DNA of 64,000 nt from JAJFJD01 sp965228425 (lineage in GTDB: Bacteria; Pseudomonadota; Alphaproteobacteria; UBA8366). How positions within the stretch are numbered: position 1 is the stretch's first letter; every line of letters starts with the position of its first letter. The translations under genes and the position numbers were made by a program. Below the pieces are notes generated by a model. That model had not been told where the DNA came from and did not search any database. It saw only the letters and a list, made by a program, of their open reading frames with translations. The stretch lies in contig OZ245815.1 of assembly GCA_965228425.1 (NCBI GenBank), positions 3,348,001-3,412,000 of the forward strand. The letters are read 5' to 3'. Positions 45,543 to 54,335 of this stretch are shown here, one piece after another.

Positions 45543-46082
45543 ATGCCCCAGAAGTCCGACAGCCGGCTCGAAAGCGAAATCCGCAACCTGGCCCAGTACA
45601 TCAAACGGTTCCGGGTTGAGATCGCGCGCATCAACAAGGGCGAGACGGACAGCAATTTCCGGAACATGTCCGATCATCTCGACGCCATCACGCAGCACAC
45701 CGATTCCGCAACGCATAACATACTGCAGAACCTCGAAGGGATTGCCGATCTCGTCGGGCAGCTCCAGGACAAGTCAAAAGATGGCGACACCAACGAGATC
45801 TGCGACGCCGTCATGGAACGCGCGACGAATGCGATGGAAGAATGCACCTTCCAGGACATTACCGGCCAGCGGGTGACCAAGATTATCAGTTCGATCCGCT
45901 TCGTCGAGGAGCGTGTCAATGCGATGGTCGAGCTCATGGGACGCGACATGATCGAGGCGGAACTGGAAGGCCTCGAAGAACCCGAGCCGTCGCCGGAAGA
46001 TAGCGACGCCGCCCTGCTCAACGGCCCGCAACTCCCCGGTCAGGAAATTTCGCAGGACGACATCGACAAGCTGTTCGCCTGA
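45543..46082 (+). CDS. cheZ: CheZ-family protein phosphatase (chemotaxis)
   Basis: 179 residues, mostly helical. The CheZ signature FQDITGQRVTKI carries the catalytic pair Asp-105 and Gln-109 in the D-x-x-x-Q spacing. Residues 1-95 form a long amphipathic hairpin. After an acidic linker the last residues QDDIDKLFA resemble the CheY-binding C-terminal peptide. CheZ removes phosphate from CheY-P. No other che or flagellar gene is in the window, so its partner response regulator is elsewhere. Confidence 0.85.
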   Translation: MPQKSDSRLESEIRNLAQYIKRFRVEIARINKGETDSNFRNMSDHLDAITQHTDSATHNILQNLEGIADLVGQLQDKSKDGDTNEICDAVMERATNAMEECTFQDITGQRVTKIISSIRFVEERVNAMVELMGRDMIEAELEGLEEPEPSPEDSDAALLNGPQLPGQEISQDDIDKLFA

Positions 46083-46112
46083 TCACCGAAAAGCACCACC
46101 AGGACAAAACGA

Positions 46113-46150
46113 AACCGGGCCCGTACATCTGTACGGGCCCGGTTCATTTT
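46113..46150 (+). terminator. Strong terminator after the CheZ-like gene
   Basis: AACCGGGCCCGTAC (46113-46126) and GTACGGGCCCGGTT (46131-46144) form a perfect 14-bp stem with loop ATCT, followed by CATTTT. As the neighbouring TRAP operon is convergent, it may work in both directions. Confidence 0.88.
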
Positions 46151-46153
46151 CGC

Positions 46154-46186
46154 GTGTTTCAAGCGCGATCTCTGTGTTTCAAGCGC
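46154..46186. repeat. 13-base direct repeat, two copies
   Basis: GTGTTTCAAGCGC occurs at 46154-46166 and again at 46174-46186, spaced 20 bases start to start, just before the stop of the convergent TRAP gene. It may be a small duplication or a binding site; nothing else supports either. Confidence 0.6.
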
Positions 46187-46190
46187 TGCC

Positions 46191-47540
46191 CTAGTTGGCA
46201 CCCGCACCGAGCATGCTCGGCAGCCAGGTGACGATCTCCGGGAATGCGATGAACAGCGCGACCGTAGCGACATCCGCACCGAAGAACGGCGCGATGCCTC
46301 GGAACACGGCCCCGAGTGGTATATCCGGTCTGACCGCGTGAACCACGTAGCAGTTCAATCCGACAGGTGGCGTTATCAAGCATACCTCGCACATCTTGAC
46401 CACGATGATCCCGAACCATACCGGGTCGTAGCCGAGCGCGATGACCGCCGGATAGACGACCGGCAGGGTCAACAGCAACATGCCGATGGCGTCCATGAAC
46501 ATCCCGAGGACCGCGTAGCCCAACAGGATCCCGATCATGATCACGACCGGCGGGAACGGCAACTGGATGATCCATTCCGCGAAGGCCTGCGGGAGCCCCG
46601 CAAACCCGAGGAAGCGGACGAAGATCAGGATGCCCCAGATGAGCGCAAAGATCATAACGGTGAGCTTCGCGGTCTCCAGCAGGGCTTCCTGCATGTTGTT
46701 CCACTTCATGCCGCGGAACACGGCGATCACGAAGATGACGAATGCACCGAGAGCACCGGCCTCCGTCGGCGTCGCCTTACCGGAATACATGGAATAGAAG
46801 ATAATCGCGACGACAAGCGCGATCGGCATGATCGGCGGAAGCGTCTTGATCCGTTCCAACATCGGCGGCGATTTCACCGGCTTGCCCTGCGACGGGTCGA
46901 TCACGCATTGACCGATGATCAGAAGCGCGTAGATCAACGCCGACACCACGCCCGGCAGGAAGCCGGCCAGGATCAGCGCACCCACCGATTGCTCGACGAT
47001 GATCGCGTAGATCACCAGGATGGCGCTGGGCGGTATGAGCGAGGCCAACGTGCCGCCCGCGGCGACCACACCGGCCGATAGCTGCTTGCTATAACCGTTC
47101 TGCAGCATGTGCGGGATCGCGACCCGGCTGAAGACCGCGGCCGTCGCCGTACTGGCGCCCGACACGGCGGCGAAACCAGCGGTTGCGAACACCGTCGCAA
47201 CGGCCAATCCGCCCGGCACCCAACCGAACCAAGCACGTGCCGCGTTGAACAGCGCATGCGTCAACCCCGCGTGATAGGCGATGAACCCGATGAGAATGAA
47301 CATCGGCAGAACGCTGAGTGCATAGTTGACCGCCTTCGAATGCGGGATCGTCCCGACGATGCCCGCGCCCGCGGACCAACCCCGTGCGAGGTCAAAGCTG
47401 CCGCTGCCATCCAGGGCAAGGACGGCAACGCAACCCAGCAATCCGGTCATCGCCGCCGCGGCATAGACGCGGACCCCGAAGAACACCATCGCCAACAAGC
47501 CAACGGTGCCGACAATTCCAATGGTTAGCTGATCCATCAT
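46191..47540 (-). CDS. TRAP transporter large permease (DctM family), second system
   Basis: 449 residues with about 12 membrane spans. Typical segments: LSVLPMFILIGFIAYHAGL, AAGGTLASLIPPSAILVIYAI, YAVLGMFMDAIGMLLLTLPVVYP and LITPPVGLNCYVVHAVRPD. The ATGATG start has AGGAG upstream, and the first ATG overlaps the small-permease stop (ATGA). It works with the small permease and one or both of the binding proteins upstream. Confidence 0.95.
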   Translation of the reverse strand: MMDQLTIGIVGTVGLLAMVFFGVRVYAAAAMTGLLGCVAVLALDGSGSFDLARGWSAGAGIVGTIPHSKAVNYALSVLPMFILIGFIAYHAGLTHALFNAARAWFGWVPGGLAVATVFATAGFAAVSGASTATAAVFSRVAIPHMLQNGYSKQLSAGVVAAGGTLASLIPPSAILVIYAIIVEQSVGALILAGFLPGVVSALIYALLIIGQCVIDPSQGKPVKSPPMLERIKTLPPIMPIALVVAIIFYSMYSGKATPTEAGALGAFVIFVIAVFRGMKWNNMQEALLETAKLTVMIFALIWGILIFVRFLGFAGLPQAFAEWIIQLPFPPVVIMIGILLGYAVLGMFMDAIGMLLLTLPVVYPAVIALGYDPVWFGIIVVKMCEVCLITPPVGLNCYVVHAVRPDIPLGAVFRGIAPFFGADVATVALFIAFPEIVTWLPSMLGAGAN

Positions 47541-48193
47541 TCGGCTCCTTGCTTGCTGGGAGCCAAATCGGGGTCATCCCTGTCGGCGCCGCTCACATGG
47601 ATTTCATGCTGCGCCTGATCATCGACGGTTTCAATAATCGGCACGGCGATCGGCTGCGCGTCCGGTTTTTGATACAAACGAATGAAACCCGCAAGGTTCA
47701 GGAACAGCCGGATGAGCAGCAGCGTGAAAGCAATCGGCACGAGAAGCTTCGAGGGCCACAGGATGAAGTCGCCGTCGATCGTGCTGTCGCCCAACTGATA
47801 GGCGCGCAGGAAGTGCGTAAAGCCGTAGTAGAGCAGAACTGAAATCACGAGGATCACAACGACGGTTCCGAAAATTTCGACGGCCCAGAAGGTCCGTCCC
47901 TTGAACCGTTTAATTATGATTTCCATCCGCACGTGTCCGCCGAGCTTCTGGCAATACGCGATACCGAGGAACGCGAACACACCCATCAGGATCTCGATGA
48001 TATCCACATAGGACGGCACCGGACGGTTCAGAAAGCTCCGGCCTACGACCTGTACGACTCCAAGAATCATTACGAGAAAAATCATCAACCCCGCGATGAA
48101 GTTGAAGAGACTCTCGATTTTGAAAAAACCCTCGTCCAACTTGGACAGGGTTACCTCCCCTGGGGAGAGGTCATCAGCGTCATTCATCGCCAT
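47537..48193 (-). CDS. TRAP transporter small permease (DctQ family), second system
   Basis: 218 residues with four membrane spans: LFNFIAGLMIFLVMILGVVQVV, a span in VDIIEILMGVFAFLGIAYCQ, VEIFGTVVVILVISVLLYYG and LLVPIAFTLLLIRLFLNL. KLGGHVRMEIII is the DctQ phrase preceding the third span. The cytoplasmic C-terminal tail of about 45 residues is long for the family. It overlaps the large permease gene by 4 bases. Confidence 0.92.
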   Translation of the reverse strand: MAMNDADDLSPGEVTLSKLDEGFFKIESLFNFIAGLMIFLVMILGVVQVVGRSFLNRPVPSYVDIIEILMGVFAFLGIAYCQKLGGHVRMEIIIKRFKGRTFWAVEIFGTVVVILVISVLLYYGFTHFLRAYQLGDSTIDGDFILWPSKLLVPIAFTLLLIRLFLNLAGFIRLYQKPDAQPIAVPIIETVDDQAQHEIHVSGADRDDPDLAPSKQGAE

Positions 48194-48225
48194 GACATCT
48201 CTCTTTTGTTTGGTAGCAGAAGGTC

Positions 48226-48253
48226 GAACGCCGGTCCCGAGGGACCGGCGTTC
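48226..48253. terminator. Perfect 13-bp hairpin between binding protein and small permease
   Basis: GAACGCCGGTCCC (48226-48238) pairs exactly with GGGACCGGCGTTC (48241-48253). The T-tract on the minus strand is poor, so it may protect the upstream binding-protein message or terminate only part of transcription, as inferred for the first TRAP operon too. Confidence 0.65.
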
Positions 48254-48267
48254 ATACCGTAGTTTCG

Positions 48268-49320
48268 TTAACTTGACGCTGCCGTTTTCAGCACGAGATC
48301 AAGCAACTCTTGGGCGGGAATCTTGCCCTCGTTTTCCTTGACCCAGGCTTCCCAAAGCGGCTTTCCGCCGATCTTGCGGAATTGATCCATTTCGGCCTCG
48401 GGAATTTTGACGGCCTTCATCTTCGTCTTCGCCCATTTGGCGACGTTGGCCTTGTCCTTCTCCGCATAGGCCTTCTTCATGGCGTCGTAAGCGCCCGGCT
48501 TCGCCTCATCCAGCACCTTCTTATACTCGGCCGGAAGCTTGTCGTAGGCGTCCTTGTTGAAGACGGTCGGGCAGTTCACCGTACCAAGCGACATATTCGT
48601 CGTGTACCAATCGGAGATTTCATCCAACTTGTACGCGGCAAAGGTGTAGCTGAACGGGAACCCGATCGCATCCACGGTCCCGCGTTGCAGGGCCGTATAG
48701 GTTTCGGACGCCGGCATGGTCGTCGGAACCGCACCGATGGCCTTGGCCGAACGGCCCATACCACCGAGGGCACGCAAGCGCTTGCCCTTGAAGTCCGCGA
48801 CGGACGACGGCGGCTTGCCGCGACCCATGTATTCGTACTGCGGCAGAATATTCGACATGTAGATAACCGCGTTCCACTTGTTCAACGCCTTCTGCGACGC
48901 CGGGTGGTTGTAAACCGCGTCATGCACTTTGCGCATTACGTCGAAGTCCGCCAACGGCAGGAACGGCAGGTCGAGAACATTCAACGGCCGGTTCTTGCCG
49001 GGATGATAGGCGGCGCAGAACGTACCCGCTTCGATCGCCCCGACGGAGATGCTGTCGAGGTTTTCCTTACTCTTCGAAAGCTGTTCGCCGTAAAAGAGTT
49101 TGACATTGAAGTTTCCGCAGGTCTGCTCGGATACTTGTTTGGAGACATACTCCATACCTTCGGTAAAGGCCCGACGCTTGCCCCAAAGCGAAAGGCGCCA
49201 ATTTACCTTCGGTCCGTTGCAAGCCTTGGTTGCCGCCTCGGCAGTCGACGGGATCGAGGCACCCGCGAATGCAAAGCCGACAAGCGCCAAAGACGCAGCG
49301 GTAACAGTCAACATTTTCAT
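48268..49320 (-). CDS. TRAP transporter substrate-binding protein (DctP family), paralogue A
   Basis: 350 residues with a signal peptide (about 1-28, TAASLALVGFAFAGASIPSTAEA). The mature part shows NVKLFYGEQLSKSKENLDSI, DFKGKRLRALGGMGRSAKAIG (conserved Arg region) and ALQRGTVDAIGFPFSYTFAA. Its last 60 residues, including KIGGKPLWEAWVKENEGKIP, match paralogue B closely. It sits directly upstream of the DctQ-DctM pair and is probably their main receptor. Confidence 0.92.
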   Translation of the reverse strand: MKMLTVTAASLALVGFAFAGASIPSTAEAATKACNGPKVNWRLSLWGKRRAFTEGMEYVSKQVSEQTCGNFNVKLFYGEQLSKSKENLDSISVGAIEAGTFCAAYHPGKNRPLNVLDLPFLPLADFDVMRKVHDAVYNHPASQKALNKWNAVIYMSNILPQYEYMGRGKPPSSVADFKGKRLRALGGMGRSAKAIGAVPTTMPASETYTALQRGTVDAIGFPFSYTFAAYKLDEISDWYTTNMSLGTVNCPTVFNKDAYDKLPAEYKKVLDEAKPGAYDAMKKAYAEKDKANVAKWAKTKMKAVKIPEAEMDQFRKIGGKPLWEAWVKENEGKIPAQELLDLVLKTAASS

Positions 49321-49695
49321 AGTGTTCAGCCTCCCTGCTAAACATTTGGAAATTTGCTATTTACGCAACCATCGGTCCATATAAATAACGTCCGACGATA
49401 TGCCGTACGATCCATTGATTGGTCCGTACACCTCAAGGTCCGGAGCCTAGCGTGGTTTTGGTCCGGCATCAAACATTACGAGATGATGTCAGATCAAATT
49501 TTGCCGTTATTGAGCGTTGACAATTGGAAAGCACTTCATAATCAAGTCTATGCACTGAATTACATGAACAATTAAAGGAGGGCGCCCAGTTGGACGCCCT
49601 CCCCGGTACTACTGCTACTGCGCTGCAATCGTCGAAAATCGAACTCGAACGACCGCCCGCGCAGCGAGCGACGGCCCATGGTGGGCCGACGTTCT
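49321..49695. promoter_or_regulatory. 375-base gap between the two binding-protein genes
   Basis: No credible gene. It holds the terminator of paralogue B (49577-49602) and, between that and 49320, an AT-rich stretch that should carry the minus-strand promoter of paralogue A and the permease genes. No specific operator is recognisable. Confidence 0.4.
49577..49602 (-). terminator. Terminator after binding-protein paralogue B
   Basis: On the minus strand GGAGGGCG...CGCCCTCC forms an 8-bp stem extended by CC/GG after one mismatch (loop AACT), followed directly by TTTAATTGTT. It marks paralogue B as a separate transcript. Confidence 0.8.
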
Positions 49696-50754
49696 CTAAC
49701 TGCTACCGCCCGCTGTCTTCAAGACGAGGTCCAGCAGTTCCTTTGCCGGGATTTCGCCCTCGTTCTCCTTGACCCAGGCATCCCACACCGGTTTGCCGCC
49801 GATTTTGCGGAACTCGGAGAGGTCTTGGTCGCTGAACTTGACCGCTTTCATCTTGGACTTGGCCCATTTCGGCAGGTTGACGCTGTCTTTCGCGGCGTAG
49901 GCAGCGATCATCGCTTCATAAGAGCCGTCCTTAACTTCTTCCAATATTTGTTTGTACTGCTTCGGCAATTTCGCCATCGCATCGGTGTTGAACGCGGTGA
50001 AGCAGTTGACGTTCCCCGCCCTCAGATTTGTCGTGTACCAGTCGGAAATCTCATCCAACTTGTAGGCGGCAAACGTGTAGGTGTAGGGGAAACCGATCGC
50101 ATCCACCGTCCCGCGCTGCAAGGCGGTGTAAGTCTCGGACGCCGGCATCGTGGTCGGCACGGCGCCGATGGCTTTCGCCGCGGCCCCCATGCCGCCTAGC
50201 GCGCGCAGGCGCTTGCCCTTGAAGTCCGAAACGGTCTTCGGCGGCGTCCCGCGTCCCATGTATTCATAAGACGGGAGCAAGTTCTGGATGTAGCGCACCG
50301 CATTCCACTTGGCGAGCGAGTCCTGCAACGCCTTGTGCTCCCAAAGCGTATCGTAGACCTTCCGCATCGTCTTCCAGTCGTTGAGCGGCAGGAACGGCTG
50401 GTCGAGCACCGTCAACGCCCGGACCTTGCCTGGATGGTAGGACGAGCATACGAAGGCCGCTTCGATCGCGCCCACCTTCAAGCTGTCGAGGTTTTCCTTC
50501 GCTTTGGAAAGCTGTTCGCCATAGTAGAGCCGAATATTGAATTTGCCGCAGGTCGCCTCATTGACGGCCTTGGAGAGATACTCGGACCCCTCCGTGACGG
50601 CGCGCCGCTTGCCCCAAAGCGAGTATTTCCAGTTCACCTTCGGACCATCGCAATACTTCATTGCGGCAACAGCCGTCGAAGGCGCCGCCGCCACGGAGAA
50701 GGCCAATGCGGCACCAGCCGCAACGCCAAGTGAAAGTACAGAACGGACGATCAT
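49696..50754 (-). CDS. TRAP transporter substrate-binding protein (DctP family), paralogue B
   Basis: 352 residues from the ATG at 50754, which has GGGAGGAAAAAA upstream; the ATG at 50775 does not. Signal peptide about 1-31 (LSLGVAAGAALAFSVAAAP). It is a close paralogue of the next binding protein, sharing PKVNWKYSLWGKRRAVTEG-type start, RLYYGEQLSKAKENLDSLKVG, KGKRLRALGGMGAAAKAIGA and ALQRGTVDAIGFP. It has its own terminator and no adjacent permease of its own, so it may feed the same permease with another ligand. Confidence 0.92.
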   Translation of the reverse strand: MIVRSVLSLGVAAGAALAFSVAAAPSTAVAAMKYCDGPKVNWKYSLWGKRRAVTEGSEYLSKAVNEATCGKFNIRLYYGEQLSKAKENLDSLKVGAIEAAFVCSSYHPGKVRALTVLDQPFLPLNDWKTMRKVYDTLWEHKALQDSLAKWNAVRYIQNLLPSYEYMGRGTPPKTVSDFKGKRLRALGGMGAAAKAIGAVPTTMPASETYTALQRGTVDAIGFPYTYTFAAYKLDEISDWYTTNLRAGNVNCFTAFNTDAMAKLPKQYKQILEEVKDGSYEAMIAAYAAKDSVNLPKWAKSKMKAVKFSDQDLSEFRKIGGKPVWDAWVKENEGEIPAKELLDLVLKTAGGSS

Positions 50755-50937
50755 TTTTTTCCTCCCGTTAGCCATTTGTTTTCACGATCACCAGCCCACA
50801 AGCCCAACACGTTCGCGACCCGAGGCCGGGACGAATGTCTCATTTATAAATCCGACGTGAAAACCTTAACGGGATTTTCAAAGCCCGACAATTGTAAGCT
50901 ATCGGCGTACCAAGCCGTGTTGCCGCAGCCCGCTCGG

Positions 50938-51771
50938 CTAGAGCGTCGATTCCACCCAACGACGAACGTCCTCCGGCCCGACAGACCCTTCTTTCAACGC
51001 CTGCGAGTCGTCAAAATTCCAGCGGCCCAACGCATACAAACCGTCTTGCGCCCGGATCGTCATCCCCGTGACCTTACACGCCGCCGACGAAAGATAGACC
51101 ACCGCCGGGGCCACTTGCTCGGGGGTGAATCGGTCCTGGGCCACACTGCGCTGCAGCATTCGGGTCGCCGCGACCGGAGAAACCGCGTTCACGCAAATGC
51201 CGTGCGGTTCCCCTTCGACCGCGAGCGACTTCATCATGCCGATTGCGGCCGCCTTTCCCGCGGCATAGGCGGAAAGGCCGGTCTGCGCGGCGGATCTTTG
51301 AAGGGCGCGGCCCGACGTCGTGAATACGATGCGCCCAAAACCCCGGCGCTGCATCTCGGGCCAAGCCGCCCGGTTCAGCCTGTATGGCGCCGATACGTGC
51401 ACCGCCAACATCCGATCGAACAGGTCGTCGGGCATCGACGCGATCGGGGCATAGCTCAAGAGCCCCGCATTGTGAATGACAATATCGAGCCGCCCGAACC
51501 GATCGAGCGCTGCCTCGACGATGCGCAAGCCCGCTCCGTCCTTTGTCAAATCCTCGTAACAGGCCACCGCCTCCCCGCCGGCATCGGTGATGGACCGCAC
51601 CACCGCATCGGCGACCGCGGTATCACCTTCCGTGCCATCGAGCGACACGCCGGCATCGTGCACGACCACCTTGCAACCGCGCCGGGCGAGCAACATCGCG
51701 TATGACCGCCCGAGGCCGCGGCCGCCGCCCGTCACAACCGCGACGCGCTGGTCGAACCGGATTTCTTCCAT
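50938..51771 (-). CDS. SDR family oxidoreductase
   Basis: 277 residues. VAVVTGGGRGLGRSYAMLLARRG binds NAD(P); NNAG-type motif appears as IVIHNAGLL; the catalytic Ser lies in IVFTTSGRAL and Tyr/Lys in LSAYAAGKAAAIG. The last 50 residues resemble the extended C terminus of peroxisomal multifunctional-type SDRs (VTGMTIRAQDGLYALG). The start lies 3 bases after the stop of the ThDP enzyme gene, so the two are co-transcribed. Confidence 0.92.
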   Translation of the reverse strand: MEEIRFDQRVAVVTGGGRGLGRSYAMLLARRGCKVVVHDAGVSLDGTEGDTAVADAVVRSITDAGGEAVACYEDLTKDGAGLRIVEAALDRFGRLDIVIHNAGLLSYAPIASMPDDLFDRMLAVHVSAPYRLNRAAWPEMQRRGFGRIVFTTSGRALQRSAAQTGLSAYAAGKAAAIGMMKSLAVEGEPHGICVNAVSPVAATRMLQRSVAQDRFTPEQVAPAVVYLSSAACKVTGMTIRAQDGLYALGRWNFDDSQALKEGSVGPEDVRRWVESTL

Positions 51772-51773
51772 AC

Positions 51774-53459
51774 TCAGCCCTTGCTGGCAGCGGCCTCGCG
51801 GATGGCGGTCAGGGTCGTCCGGGTGGTAATCAACTCGGGATCGACCCGCAGTTCAAGCAGCGCAATGCGCCCCGACTTTTGCGCCCGGTCGAACGCTCCT
51901 GCGAAGTCCTCCGTTCGTTCGACAGCCTCGGCAAACGCGCCGTAGCTTTCGGCCCATTTCACGAAGTCGGGATTCTGCAGGGCCACCGCATAATCGTGGC
52001 CCGGATAGTCGCGGTCCTGATGCATCCGGATCGTGCCATACATGTTGTTGTTCACGACCAGGATGATCGGCGCCGAACCGTGCTGGACCGCAGTGCCGAT
52101 CTCCTGCCCGGTCATCATCACACCGCCATCGCCGACGAAACACACGACCGGGCTTTCGGGACGTACGATCTTGGCCCCGATCGCCGCCGGCACCGCATAG
52201 CCCATGGCCCCGCTGGTCGGGCCGATCTGGGTGCGAAATTCGCGAAACTTATAGAAGCGCTGCGGCCAACCGGAGAAGTTGCCCGCGTCGTTCACGATCA
52301 CCGCGTCGTCCGGCAGAACCGCATTCAGGTGATCCATCACCACATGCATATCCAAATCGCCCGGCATCTCGCGGCTCGGCTTCCAGTTTTCGAGCTGATC
52401 CTGCCGCGCCGCCTCGGCCCATCCGGACCATGCGGCGGGGTCGACCGGGTCAAGCGCCCGCGCCGCGGCGGCGAAGCTGGCCATCGATGCGCAAATCGGC
52501 AGGTCGGGCCGATAGACACGGCCCAGTTCACCCGGATCCATGTAGACATGGACCAAGGTCTGATCGGGTTTCGGCAGTTTGATCAGCGAGTAGCCCGACG
52601 TGGTCATCTCGCCGAGCCGCGCGCCGACAACGATGAATAGGTCGCAATCGCGCACCCGCTGCGCCAACTGCGGGCTGATGCTGGTACCGAGATCGCCGAC
52701 ATAGTTCCGATGGTCGTTGTCGAACAGGTCTTGGCACCGGAAAGAGGCAGCGGTGGGCAAGTTGTTGGCCTCGGCAAAGGCCAGCATGTCGGCGCAGGCT
52801 TCCTTGCTCCATCCCGCGCCGCCGAGCACCATCAGCGGCCGCTGCGCCTTCGCCAGCAAATCCCGCAGCGCCGCCATGTCTTCCGCCCCGGCCCCGGGCC
52901 GCGCGGTCTGATAGGGCGCGGCATCGGCGACGTCGGTCAGGTCCCGCTGCATGTCTTCCGGCAGCGATACCGCCACCGGCCCCGGTCGTCCGGCCATGGC
53001 AGTATGAAACGCTTGGCTGATCAGCTCGGGAATGCGCTCCGCGCTTTCGATCTGGATCACCGATTTGGCGATCGCGCCGTAGAACTTCCGATAGTCGACC
53101 TCCTGGAATGCCTCGCGGTATTCCTGGTCGCGGGCGACCTGGCCGATGAACACGACCATCGGCGTGGAATCCTGCATCGCGGTATGGACGCCGATCGAGC
53201 CGTTGCAGGCGCCAGGGCCGCGCGTGACGAAGGCGATGCCGGGCTTGCCGGTCATCTTGCCGTAGCTCTCGGCCATATTCGTCACGCCGCCTTCCTGGCG
53301 GCAGGTGATCATGCGAATATCGTCCCGCGCATCGTGCAAAGCGTCGAGCGTCGCCAGATAGCTCTCGCCCGGCACGCAGAATGCAGTGTCCACGCCGTGA
53401 ATTCGAAGCTGGTCGACCAGCACCTGGCCGCCGGTCCGCTGGTTTGCGCCTGCGCTCAT
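51774..53459 (-). CDS. Thiamine-diphosphate-dependent enzyme (acetolactate synthase-like)
   Basis: 561 residues from the ATG at 53459, with GGGAGG 5 bases upstream; the frame continues to 53525. The N-terminal ThDP domain has DTAFCVPGESYLATLDAL (catalytic Glu) and GPGACNGSIGVHTAMQDSTPMV. The central domain and C-terminal ThDP site follow, with GDGGVMMTGQEIGTAVQHG and NNNMYGTIRMHQ. It could be a 2-oxoacid decarboxylase, carboligase or lyase. It is co-transcribed with an SDR, which may reduce its product. Confidence 0.9.
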   Translation of the reverse strand: MSAGANQRTGGQVLVDQLRIHGVDTAFCVPGESYLATLDALHDARDDIRMITCRQEGGVTNMAESYGKMTGKPGIAFVTRGPGACNGSIGVHTAMQDSTPMVVFIGQVARDQEYREAFQEVDYRKFYGAIAKSVIQIESAERIPELISQAFHTAMAGRPGPVAVSLPEDMQRDLTDVADAAPYQTARPGAGAEDMAALRDLLAKAQRPLMVLGGAGWSKEACADMLAFAEANNLPTAASFRCQDLFDNDHRNYVGDLGTSISPQLAQRVRDCDLFIVVGARLGEMTTSGYSLIKLPKPDQTLVHVYMDPGELGRVYRPDLPICASMASFAAAARALDPVDPAAWSGWAEAARQDQLENWKPSREMPGDLDMHVVMDHLNAVLPDDAVIVNDAGNFSGWPQRFYKFREFRTQIGPTSGAMGYAVPAAIGAKIVRPESPVVCFVGDGGVMMTGQEIGTAVQHGSAPIILVVNNNMYGTIRMHQDRDYPGHDYAVALQNPDFVKWAESYGAFAEAVERTEDFAGAFDRAQKSGRIALLELRVDPELITTRTTLTAIREAAASKG

Positions 53460-53567
53460 GGGTCCTCCCGGGTTTTTCATTGGGTCCGGCCGAAGCCGAA
53501 ACGTGTCCGCAACCGTTATAGGCATCCCGCGGCGCGCTTGTACAGCGGCCGGCCACGGGGTTGCGCG

Positions 53568-54251
53568 CTATGGGACGAGATGTCCCGATTTCACGTAGAC
53601 GGTGCCGCCGGTCTCGGACGTCAGGGCCAACGCCTCACCCGCCGGCACACGCAGCCAACTGCCCGCGACGAAATGGTCGGCGTCGTTATTGAATGCGCCG
53701 TCCAGGACGAAAATCTCGGTGCCGCCCGGATGATCGAGCATGACGCCGCCCGAATGGGGTTCGCAGCACACCAACCGCATGGATTCCGGATAACCCGCCT
53801 CTTCATACAACAGCAGCTCGAGAACGCCCGGCGCGCCGGTATCGCGCCATGGCGCGCTGGCACTGTCGACCTTGACCTGCCGCCGCGAAAGGCCGGGATA
53901 CTGCCGCAGTTTCACGAACAGCACGCATCCCTTTTCGGAAAAAGGTGCGTGAGTAAAACCTTCTGGATTCAAGAGATAACTGCCCGCCGGGTAGTCGCCA
54001 TGCTCGTCGGAAAACACGCCGTCCAACACGAGGATTTCTTCGCCGTCGGGATGTTCATGCGACGAAAAACTGCTGTTGGCGTCGTACCGCACAACCGACG
54101 TAACCCGCCCGGCCTCCACCGGCCCGGCGAGATCGAGCCGCTTGCGCCACACCGTCGGGCTGGGGCTCTCCTGCCACTCCATCGCCGCGGTATGGGCGAC
54201 GGCAAATGCGGTGAAATCGGCATTCAGCGAAAGTGACTCGCTCAAATCCAT
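53568..54251 (-). CDS. Double-cupin protein (ChrR-type cupin)
   Basis: 227 residues from the ATG at 54251; the frame is open to a GTG at 54293. Two cupin repeats are visible: VVRYDANSSFSSHEHPDGEEILVLDGVFSDEHGDYPAGSYL-type residues at about 50-95, and HSGGVMLDHPGGTEIFVLDG with GSWLRVPAGEALAL at about 165-210. The first copy keeps the HEH...E metal set. ChrR-type cupin domains bind Zn in anti-sigma factors, but no anti-sigma N-terminal domain or sigma factor is adjacent. It lies upstream of the ThDP-SDR genes. Confidence 0.82.
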   Translation of the reverse strand: MDLSESLSLNADFTAFAVAHTAAMEWQESPSPTVWRKRLDLAGPVEAGRVTSVVRYDANSSFSSHEHPDGEEILVLDGVFSDEHGDYPAGSYLLNPEGFTHAPFSEKGCVLFVKLRQYPGLSRRQVKVDSASAPWRDTGAPGVLELLLYEEAGYPESMRLVCCEPHSGGVMLDHPGGTEIFVLDGAFNNDADHFVAGSWLRVPAGEALALTSETGGTVYVKSGHLVP

Positions 54252-54335
54252 ATCCCCTGCGGTGCCATATGTGTTGAAATAGAGGTTTCGCACACCCGTT
54301 CAATATATCGGGCGCTCGATCGGGAGGCACTACTT

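Noticed and set aside
49354..49575. 73-codon plus-strand frame between the two binding-protein genes
   Set aside because: AT-rich with no ribosome-binding site or domain, and lies in a region that must hold the promoter of the minus-strand operon.
53568..54251. ChrR anti-sigma factor
   Set aside because: Only cupin repeats are visible; the N-terminal zinc anti-sigma domain and a neighbouring ECF sigma factor are absent.
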